DNA of 6,404 bases from UBA3071 sp965369635 (lineage in GTDB: Bacteria; Chloroflexota; Anaerolineae; UBA3071). Position 1 is the stretch's first letter, and each line of letters opens with the position of its first letter. Position numbers and translations under genes: made by a program. The stretch is taken from contig CBDURC010000178.1 of NCBI GenBank assembly GCA_965369635.1, forward strand, positions 1-6,404. The letters are read 5' to 3'. Under the pieces are notes generated by a model, which had not been told where the DNA came from, made no database searches, and worked only from the letters and a program-made list of their open reading frames with translations. Below are positions 1 through 5,292 of the stretch, one piece after another.

Positions 1-311
1 CGAAAGGGTTGGAGATCAACGAGGAGACCCTGGCCCTTGACGTGATCCATGAGCATGCGCTGAGTGCGGACTTTCTGGGGGCCAAGCACACGGTGCGCCA
101 CGTGCGTGAGGGTTGGCAGCCGCGCCTGGTCGACCGGCATAACTATGAACAGTGGATGGCGAGTGGCGGGACGTCAATGCGTGAGCGAGCCAGGGCGAAG
201 ATCGAAGAAATCCTGGCCGAGGAGCCCCGGCATGTATTGCCGGCCGATGTTGAGAAGAGGATCAGGGCTATTGCTCAGAGAGCGGTAGCCACTCAGGCGC
301 AGCAAAAGTAA
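1..311 (+). CDS. MttB/trimethylamine methyltransferase family protein, C-terminal fragment (5' partial)
   Basis: This is the 3' end of a gene that enters from the left. The frame is open from base 3 and gives about 102 residues before TAA at 309-311. The TTG at 9-11 is an internal leucine codon, not a start: the residues before it (K-G) read straight into the conserved block. The fragment matches the C-terminus of the MttB superfamily: 'LALDVI' followed by 'FLGAKHT' (72-92), then 'VREGW' (102-116) and a D-R-x-N-Y-E-x-W segment, ending in a charged helical tail. Family members move a methyl group from a tertiary or quaternary amine to the cobalt of a cognate corrinoid protein in the cytoplasm. 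The catalytic TIM-barrel part, including any pyrrolysine position, lies outside the window, so substrate and Pyl status are unknown. A second family member starts at 5293. The ABC ATPase gene follows after 12 bases, suggesting co-transcription. Confidence 0.9.
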   Translation, partial: KGLEINEETLALDVIHEHALSADFLGAKHTVRHVREGWQPRLVDRHNYEQWMASGGTSMRERARAKIEEILAEEPRHVLPADVEKRIRAIAQRAVATQAQQK

Positions 312-315
312 GGGA
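310..315 (+). promoter_or_regulatory. Ribosome binding site of the ABC ATPase gene, overlapping the upstream stop codon
   Basis: AAGGGA starts inside the TAA stop of the upstream methyltransferase gene and ends 8 bases before the ATG at 324. The overlap suggests translational coupling and one transcript for both genes. Confidence 0.6.
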
Positions 316-323
316 TTCGGCAT

Positions 324-2399
324 ATGCATCAGCTTGAAAGAACACCCGTTCTGGAAGTGAAAGATTTGGAAGTTACCTACTCGACGAGAGAGGGGCCCGT
401 CAGAGCGGTCCGGGGCGGCTCTTTCGAGATTTGGCCTGGCGATGCGCTTGGGCTGGTTGGAGAGTCTGGCTGTGGCAAAAGCACTCTTGCTTTTGCGATC
501 ATGAATTACATGGCGGAAAACGGCAAAGTAACGGGTGGGCGTATTCTGTTTTGCGGCGAAGACATCCTGCACAAGAGCGAGCGGGAACTGCAGGATATCC
601 GTGGCAACAAGATTGCCATGGTGTATCAGGATCCGATGGCTGCTCTTAACCCATGCCTCCGAATAGGCGACCAACTGACCGAGGTGCTAACAGAGCATAA
701 AGGACTGAAGGGCAATTTGGCCAGAGACGAATGTTTGCAGATGTTGGAACGGGTGCGTATGCCGGACCCACCTGCGATGATGCAGCGCTATCCACACCAG
801 TTGTCGGGCGGTCAACAGCAGCGAGTCCTGATCGCCATGGCACTGCTGACAAACCCAGCGCTGCTGATCATGGATGAGCCGACCACCGGTCTAGATGTAA
901 CGATCGAGGCTACAATACTGGATCTCATAAGCGAGTTGAAACGGGAGTTTGCCTCGACCATTCTCTACATTAGCCACAACCTCGGGGTGATAAGTAGGGT
1001 AGCTGATCGTGTGGCCGTTATGTACGCGGGCGAGTTGGTCGAGCTGGGCTCCGTTCGGGACATATTCTTGTATCCCCTGCACCCGTATACAGAAGCGCTC
1101 CTTAGATGTATACCGAAGATAAGCGCTGGCAGGCAGTCAAGAACCCTGCAACCGATCCGGGGAAGAGTCCCTTCGCTTCGGGAGATACCAAGCGGATGCA
1201 TTTTTGAGCCGCGCTGTGATCGCGCCGACCAGCGTTGCCGATCCAACCGCCCGGAGCTGGCAAGAGCCGTTGACGGCCACTTCGTGCGCTGTTTTCATGC
1301 TGACAAGCCAGGAGTGCCATTGCTGAGTATCCCGCAAGTCACGCGAACCACCGTCGAGCAATCTGAAGGTAGAGCGGACCTGATCTTAAGGGTCGAGGGG
1401 CTTAAGACTTACTACACGGCTCAAGGGCAGGGACTGGCGGGATTGGCTGGCAGAAGAGGAAAAGGCTATGTGAAGGCGGTGGATGGTGTAAACCTTGAGG
1501 CACGGAGAGAATCCACGGTTGGCATAGTGGGCGAGTCGGGATGCGGCAAGACTACGCTGGCCAAATGCATTGCAGGTTTGGTGCTACCCAACGACGGGGA
1601 AATGGATTTTCTGGGTGTAGACATATCGGAGATCGTCGAGAAACGCCCTGGCGAAGTATTGAAAGAGTTGCAGATGATATTCCAGAATCCCGACTCCACT
1701 CTTAACCCTAGCTGTTCGGTAGGAGAAATAATCGGGCGTCCTCTACGCCTGTTCGGAACTGTGCCCCCCTCCGAGGTTAAGGGTGAAGTGGTGCGTCTCC
1801 TGGAGGCAGTGAGGTTGGGGGAAGAATACTACGGCCGGCTGCCACGCCAATTGAGCGGCGGTGAGAGGCAACGTGTGGCTATCGCCAGGGCGTTCGCTGG
1901 CCGGCCGACGCTCGTCCTATGTGACGAGCCACTGTCTTCGCTAGATGTGTCTGTCCAGGCAGCGGTCTTGAATCTGCTGCTGGAGTTTCAGCAGAGATAC
2001 GGGACCACGATGATGTTCATTTCCCACGACCTGAGTGTTGTGTACCAGTTGTGTGACTATGTGGCTGTGATGTATCTGGGTCAGTTTTGTGAGGTCGGTC
2101 CCACCGATGCCCTGTTTGCTCCGCCCTATCACCCCTATACAGAAGCCCTGTTATCAGCTATACCCATTCCGGACCCTACGGTGGAGAGAACTATAGTAAG
2201 GCTGGTTGGCCCAGTGCCGAGCGCGCTTGACCCACCATCTGGCTGCAGGTTCCACACTCGCTGTCCGCGCAAGATCGGTGCAATCTGCGAGTCCGAGTCC
2301 CCCCCGTGGCAACGGATCACAGACAAACATTCGATCAAGTGCCACATGAGCATGAAAGACCTGCGTGATATGGAGCCGGTCATCCGTTCCTCGGAATGA
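324..2399 (+). CDS. Fused peptide-type ABC importer ATPase (DppD-DppF / OppD-OppF-like, two ATPase domains)
   Basis: This 691-residue protein joins two complete ATPase halves that are usually separate subunits of peptide/nickel (Dpp/Opp) importers. It would power uptake of an oligopeptide-like or other small solute at the inner face of the membrane. N-terminal half: Walker A GESGCGKST (46-54), Q-loop Q102, signature LSGGQQQ (160-166), Walker B LLIMDEP (180-186), H-switch H218. C-terminal half: Walker A GESGCGKTT (403-411), Q-loop Q454, signature LSGGERQ (510-516), Walker B LVLCDEP (530-536), H568. Each half ends in an oligo_HPY-type tail with four cysteines (C292, C298, C305, C323; C641, C647, C655, C673). 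Both sites keep the catalytic glutamate (E185, E535), so both look active. The linker spans about 326-352. The start is ATG with a well-placed AAGGGA. Permease and binding-protein genes are not in the window. Substrate cannot be inferred from ATPases alone. Confidence 0.95.
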   Translation: MHQLERTPVLEVKDLEVTYSTREGPVRAVRGGSFEIWPGDALGLVGESGCGKSTLAFAIMNYMAENGKVTGGRILFCGEDILHKSERELQDIRGNKIAMVYQDPMAALNPCLRIGDQLTEVLTEHKGLKGNLARDECLQMLERVRMPDPPAMMQRYPHQLSGGQQQRVLIAMALLTNPALLIMDEPTTGLDVTIEATILDLISELKREFASTILYISHNLGVISRVADRVAVMYAGELVELGSVRDIFLYPLHPYTEALLRCIPKISAGRQSRTLQPIRGRVPSLREIPSGCIFEPRCDRADQRCRSNRPELARAVDGHFVRCFHADKPGVPLLSIPQVTRTTVEQSEGRADLILRVEGLKTYYTAQGQGLAGLAGRRGKGYVKAVDGVNLEARRESTVGIVGESGCGKTTLAKCIAGLVLPNDGEMDFLGVDISEIVEKRPGEVLKELQMIFQNPDSTLNPSCSVGEIIGRPLRLFGTVPPSEVKGEVVRLLEAVRLGEEYYGRLPRQLSGGERQRVAIARAFAGRPTLVLCDEPLSSLDVSVQAAVLNLLLEFQQRYGTTMMFISHDLSVVYQLCDYVAVMYLGQFCEVGPTDALFAPPYHPYTEALLSAIPIPDPTVERTIVRLVGPVPSALDPPSGCRFHTRCPRKIGAICESESPPWQRITDKHSIKCHMSMKDLRDMEPVIRSSE

Positions 2400-2422
2400 G
2401 TTGCGCAAGGAGTCGGGATCTG

Positions 2423-2494
2423 ATGGTTAAAGCCATAAAGCCATGCACGCGCTGGTGTCTGGCTCAAAGGAGAAAGACGCATGAATGGGAATAA
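2423..2494 (+). CDS. Possible 23-residue leader or coupling ORF
   Basis: ATG at 2423 lies 10 bases after AAGGAG (2407-2412) and opens a 23-codon frame ending in TAA at 2492-2494, which overlaps the first codons of the MmgE/PrpD gene (start 2481) in another frame. The peptide is basic, starts M-V-K-A-I-K and contains two Cys and two Trp. It resembles nothing I know. It could be a translated upstream ORF that couples or tunes translation of the next gene, or simply chance. The only support is the ribosome binding site and the overlap. Confidence 0.2.
   Translation: MVKAIKPCTRWCLAQRRKTHEWE
2428..2443. repeat. Tandem duplication of an 8-bp unit
   Basis: TAAAGCCA occurs twice in direct succession (2428-2435 and 2436-2443), followed by another T. 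It is probably a small replication-slippage duplication in the spacer. It lies inside the possible small ORF. Confidence 0.7.
2467..2472 (+). promoter_or_regulatory. Ribosome binding site of the MmgE/PrpD gene
   Basis: AAGGAG lies 8 bases before the ATG at 2481. This good match at ideal spacing supports that start over the in-frame ATG five codons later (M6). Confidence 0.7.
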
Positions 2495-3827
2495 GATGGC
2501 TGCTCGATTTATTCGAAGCACGTCCTGGGACGGGTTACCCGAAGTCGTGCAGCACAAGGTCAAGATGTGCCTGGTTGACATCGTCGCAGCAACCGTTGGA
2601 GGGGTGTTAACTCCCATCAGCGACATCGTTGCTGTCTACGCCACCGAGGCATGGAGGGGAAACGAAGCAACGATCCTTTTGCACGACAGGCGCGCGAGTG
2701 CTGCCGGAGCGGCCTTTGCCAACGCTTACGCGGCGAATGGTCTGGATTGCGACGATGGGGCGCAATACACGCGCGGACATGTAGGCGCTCAGGTTTTTCC
2801 CACGGCGCTGGCGGTTTGTGAGAAGATGGGGCTTGGCGGCAGCGCCATGTTGGCGGCTATGGCTGTAGGGTATGAAATTGCTCATCGCGTTGGGCGCTGC
2901 TGGCATAGGCATCACCAGATTTACCAAGCTGATGGCTCCTGGGGATCGGTGGCCTGCGCTGCGACAGCCGCCAACCTGATGGGACTTGATGAAGACGGAA
3001 TCAGACAGGCTCTGGGGATCGCGGAATACCACGCGCCTAATCTCCCGATGGAGCGGGATCTTCGTGAGCCAGCTATGGTGAAGCACGGCCACGGATGGGG
3101 TGCCATGACCGGTATCGTAGCTGCCGAGCTAGCCGAGCGAGGCTTCACGGGTATCCCCAGTCTCCTGGGCTTCGAAGAATATCAAGACTGGGTTGCTACA
3201 CTTGGAGACGAGTATATTATGGTGGATGGCGTCGATTTCAAGCGCTACTGTTCTTGTGGCTGGACCCATATGTCCATTGCAGCGGTGAAGAAGCTAAGAC
3301 GAGAACACGGTTGGGACGTTGAGGATATCGCAGCGATTAGGGTCGAGGGACATCATTGGACGGCGACTCTCCACACGTCTCATCCGACCACAACGGAGGA
3401 GGCTCAGTTCAGCGTCAAGTGGCCACTGGCAGCCTTCCTTATTGACGGAGAGGTAGGGCCGGATCAAATTCTTGAGACACGATTTGATGATCCGAATATC
3501 AACGCCTTAGTGGACAAGATTGAGCTAGTAGAGTCAGAGGAGCTTGATGATCTCTATCGTCCGGTATTCGAGGGACAAGGGGACGGTTCGTCTGCCAGTC
3601 GAGTGGTGATTCGCCTTAAGGACGGTACTACTCTTGACTCAGGAGTGGTCTCAGATGCATGCAGGATTAGCGCACGCGGGGATGAGGCCCGGCTCGAGCA
3701 GAAATTCCGATGGTTGACCCGCTATGTCCTGGAAGAGGCTCGGATTGACCCGCTCCTGGAGACACTCTGGCATTTTGATGAACTGCAGGATGTCGGCGAG
3801 TTTGTCGCTCTGCTTCAACGACGCTGA
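2481..3827 (+). CDS. MmgE/PrpD family protein
   Basis: The 448-residue protein has the length and motif order of the MmgE/PrpD family, which includes 2-methylcitrate dehydratase, cis-aconitate decarboxylase and iminodisuccinate epimerase. Visible hallmarks: G-L-D-C-D-D-G (87-93) with H100, the helix ending G-Y-E-I-A-H-R-V-G (130-138), an A-A-A-T-A-A-N-L-M-G-L-D segment (about 160-170), K201 in V-K-H-G-H-G-W-G, the F-K-R-Y-C block (253-257) with H263, and A-Q-F-S-V-K-W-P-L (308-316), the small C-terminal domain motif. The usual H-P-[GS]-A after the Asp pair reads H-V-G-A here. It is probably cytosolic: no signal peptide or membrane helix is seen. Family members act on di- or tricarboxylic acids by proton abstraction (dehydration, decarboxylation, epimerisation). 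Which reaction applies here is not readable. The neighbouring genes suggest catabolism of a skeleton released from a methylated or sulfur-containing amino acid. The gene ends in TGA. Confidence 0.92.
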   Translation: MNGNKMAARFIRSTSWDGLPEVVQHKVKMCLVDIVAATVGGVLTPISDIVAVYATEAWRGNEATILLHDRRASAAGAAFANAYAANGLDCDDGAQYTRGHVGAQVFPTALAVCEKMGLGGSAMLAAMAVGYEIAHRVGRCWHRHHQIYQADGSWGSVACAATAANLMGLDEDGIRQALGIAEYHAPNLPMERDLREPAMVKHGHGWGAMTGIVAAELAERGFTGIPSLLGFEEYQDWVATLGDEYIMVDGVDFKRYCSCGWTHMSIAAVKKLRREHGWDVEDIAAIRVEGHHWTATLHTSHPTTTEEAQFSVKWPLAAFLIDGEVGPDQILETRFDDPNINALVDKIELVESEELDDLYRPVFEGQGDGSSASRVVIRLKDGTTLDSGVVSDACRISARGDEARLEQKFRWLTRYVLEEARIDPLLETLWHFDELQDVGEFVALLQRR

Positions 3828-3881
3828 CGCATTTGTGAACACAGCATGGAATGGTCGAATTTGCCCTGGTGGATGCGTGGA

Positions 3882-3950
3882 GCTAGCTGGTTGTAGCGCT
3901 CAACATGTTGAACGACGATATTGAAGATGCACAGCAACGCTAGCTTGTTG
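3882..3950 (+). repeat. 12-base direct repeat, two copies 57 bases apart
   Basis: GCTAGCTGGTTG (3882-3893) and GCTAGCTTGTTG (3939-3950) differ at one base. They flank the near-palindrome at 3897-3914. The pair may be protein binding sites or chance; it is seen directly in the sequence, but its role is inferred. Confidence 0.5.
3897..3914. promoter_or_regulatory. 18-bp near-palindrome, candidate operator
   Basis: CGCTCAACATGTTGAACG has a perfect 12-base core (TCAACATGTTGA, 3900-3911) and 16 of 18 positions symmetric. It resembles a binding site for a dimeric regulator and lies about 100 bases before the PLP-enzyme start. Which regulator would bind it is unknown. Confidence 0.4.
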
Positions 3951-3964
3951 CGCCATATACATGG

Positions 3965-3982
3965 TCAAGCTTCACGGCTTGA
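3965..3982 (+). promoter_or_regulatory. Small hairpin upstream of the ribosome binding site
   Basis: TCAAGC, a six-base loop and GCTTGA can form a 6-bp stem ending 13 bases before the AAGGAGG. It has no T-run, so it is not an intrinsic terminator. It may be an mRNA leader structure or chance. Confidence 0.25.
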
Positions 3983-3995
3983 GAGGCATAACCAT

Positions 3996-4002
3996 AAGGA
4001 GG
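3996..4002 (+). promoter_or_regulatory. Strong ribosome binding site that fixes the PLP-enzyme start
   Basis: AAGGAGG lies 8 bases before ATG 4011. It decides the start against the in-frame TTG at 3921, which has no such signal and would add 30 residues unlike the family N-terminus. Confidence 0.85.
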
Positions 4003-4010
4003 GAAGTATC

Positions 4011-5222
4011 ATGGCGGAAGAAAAGAAGTGGGAAATGGGCACCACTGCCCTGCATGCGGGCTACAGCCCGGTTTCGAAAGTGGATATGACGCTCTTTAGG
4101 TCGTTTGTGCCTCCCATAATTGAAAGCGCGGTCTATCCCTTTGAGAGTGTGGCTCGGGCCGCTAGAGTCATCCAGCACCTGGAGCCCGGCTACAGCTACG
4201 GCCGCACCAATAATCCCACCGTTGATGTCCTGGAAAGGCGTTTGGCTGCCCTGGAAGGTGGCGAGCGCGGCCTGGTGACAGCCTCTGGCATGCTTGCTAC
4301 CTTCGCTCTGACCTACCATCTGGCCAAGGTCGGAGACGAGGTTGTCACGAGCCACATGATCTACGGTGAGGCCTACCATCTATTCTTTAACCTGGCTCCG
4401 AACCGTATGGGTATCACACCCCGCTTCGTGAAAAACCCTGGCGACCTGGAGGATTGGGAACGCCAGATCACGTCAAAGACGCGCTTTGTGTGGGCTGAAA
4501 CACCCAGCAACCCAACCCTGTTCGTGACTGACATCGCCGGTCTGGCCGAGGTCGCCCATGCCCACAACGTGCCTCTGATCGTTGACAACACACTTGTTAC
4601 CCCATGTCTTCAACAACCCCTGGCATTGGGAGCTGACATTGTGGTCCTTTCCCTTACGAAGTTTCTCTGCGGGAATGGGACCATCGTGGGTGGGGCAGTG
4701 ATTGGGCGCGAGGAACTGATCCATGGCTTGGAGGGAGAGACCCTGGGATACATCGGGGCGACTATGTCGCCTTTTGATGCCTGGCTCACTCTCATGAGCC
4801 TCGAAACGCTGCCGCTCCGCATGGCCAGGCATTGCTCAAACGCGGAGAAAGTAGCTGCATACCTATCTCAGCACCCGAAAGTCAAAGGTGTCGAATATCC
4901 AAGCTTGCCGGATCATCCCCAACGTGAGCTGGCCAGGCGACAGATGCCCAACGGCTTCGGCGGAATGATGTCGTTCGTGGTAGATGGTGGCAAGGAGGGT
5001 GCTGTCAAGGTAATGGAATCCTTCCAGATGATTAGCATAGTCCCCAGCTTTGGGACAAGCCGTACCATCGTAGCACACCCCGCTACGCATATCCATTACA
5101 AGATGACACCTGAGGAGCGAGAGGCAGCCGGCATATTTGACGGCATGATTCGGCTGTCGGTCGGGCTTGAGGACCCGGAAGATATCATCGCCGACCTGGA
5201 ACAGGCACTTGACAAGCTGTAG
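4011..5222 (+). CDS. PLP-dependent Cys/Met metabolism (trans-sulfuration) family enzyme; gamma-lyase, gamma-synthase or sulfhydrylase type
   Basis: The 403-residue protein has the usual length and full motif set of the cystathionine gamma-synthase/methionine gamma-lyase/O-acetylhomoserine sulfhydrylase family, cytosolic fold-type I PLP enzymes that act on the beta or gamma carbon of amino acids. Seen: Y63 and R65 in YGRTNNPT (63-70; bind cofactor phosphate from the neighbouring subunit), the S-G-M turn (92-94), Y118 (ring stacking), D192 (pyridine nitrogen), PLP-binding lysine K217 in SLTKFLCGNGT (214-224), the S-R-T-I-x-x-H-P-A block and R381 in I-R-L-S-V-G-L-E-D (substrate carboxylate). Two positions are unusual: the residue two after Y118 is E120, where methionine gamma-lyases have a key Cys, and N222 stands where T-K-[YF]-x-x-G-H normally has His. 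The reaction is therefore uncertain; a true methionine gamma-lyase is less likely than another gamma-eliminating or replacing activity. The start is set by AAGGAGG at 3996-4002; the stop is TAG. Confidence 0.93.
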   Translation: MAEEKKWEMGTTALHAGYSPVSKVDMTLFRSFVPPIIESAVYPFESVARAARVIQHLEPGYSYGRTNNPTVDVLERRLAALEGGERGLVTASGMLATFALTYHLAKVGDEVVTSHMIYGEAYHLFFNLAPNRMGITPRFVKNPGDLEDWERQITSKTRFVWAETPSNPTLFVTDIAGLAEVAHAHNVPLIVDNTLVTPCLQQPLALGADIVVLSLTKFLCGNGTIVGGAVIGREELIHGLEGETLGYIGATMSPFDAWLTLMSLETLPLRMARHCSNAEKVAAYLSQHPKVKGVEYPSLPDHPQRELARRQMPNGFGGMMSFVVDGGKEGAVKVMESFQMISIVPSFGTSRTIVAHPATHIHYKMTPEEREAAGIFDGMIRLSVGLEDPEDIIADLEQALDKL

Positions 5223-5280
5223 GGGAGGGTCGGCGTTTGGTCCACCCATGAGTGTCCAATTGCCTGGAACAGTAGAGAAC

Positions 5281-5284
5281 GGAG
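5281..5284 (+). promoter_or_regulatory. Ribosome binding site of the second MttB-family gene
   Basis: GGAG lies 8 bases before ATG 5293. An in-frame ATG at 5248 is also open, but its nearest purine-rich stretch (GGGGAGGG, 5222-5229) is 18 bases away, too far for normal initiation, so 5293 is preferred. Confidence 0.5.
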
Positions 5285-5292
5285 TCTCGAAC

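Larger units (their letters stand above)
2400..2480. other. 81-base spacer between the ABC ATPase and MmgE/PrpD genes
   Basis: There is no hairpin followed by a T-run, so no intrinsic terminator is visible, and read-through from the ABC gene into the next gene is likely. The spacer holds an 8-base palindrome TTGCGCAA (2401-2408), a second AAGGAG (2407-2412) leading to a possible small ORF, and an exact 8-bp tandem duplication (2428-2443). Confidence 0.6.
3828..4010. promoter_or_regulatory. 183-base spacer with repeat structure, candidate regulatory leader of the PLP-enzyme gene
   Basis: This is the longest non-coding stretch in the window. It contains a near-palindrome (3897-3914), a direct repeat (3882-3893 and 3939-3950) and a small hairpin (3965-3982) before a strong ribosome binding site. 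No hairpin plus T-run terminator is visible. No convincing -35/-10 pair could be picked, and no known riboswitch consensus (S-box or SAM-II) was recognised. An internal promoter or operator here is an inference from these repeats. Confidence 0.4.

Noticed and set aside
9..11. TTG as the start of a separate 100-residue gene
   Set aside because: The frame is open to the left edge and the encoded residues match the C-terminal part of the MttB family, so the gene is cut by the window edge.
174..674. A 166-codon open frame on the - strand
   Set aside because: It runs antisense across the MttB fragment and the first Walker A region of the ABC ATPase, both certain, and has no family features.
2135..2626. 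A 163-codon open frame on the - strand spanning the spacer at 2400-2480
   Set aside because: It is antisense to two recognisable genes, has no recognisable motif, and I see no clear ribosome binding site before it.
3921..4010. Upstream TTG start extending the PLP enzyme by 30 residues
   Set aside because: There is no Shine-Dalgarno sequence before 3921, while AAGGAGG stands 8 bases before ATG 4011, and the family N-terminus begins shortly after that ATG.
3828..4010. S-box or SAM-II riboswitch before the PLP gene
   Set aside because: Expected in principle before a methionine-related gene, but the conserved core sequences of these riboswitches were not recognised in the spacer.
5248..5292. 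In-frame ATG 5248 as the start of the second MttB-family gene
   Set aside because: The only purine-rich stretch before it is 18 bases away, whereas ATG 5293 has GGAG at 8 bases. It cannot be fully excluded, but is less likely.
5223..5292. Intrinsic terminator between the PLP enzyme and the second MttB-family gene
   Set aside because: Only a 4-bp GGGT/ACCC pairing is possible and no T-run follows.
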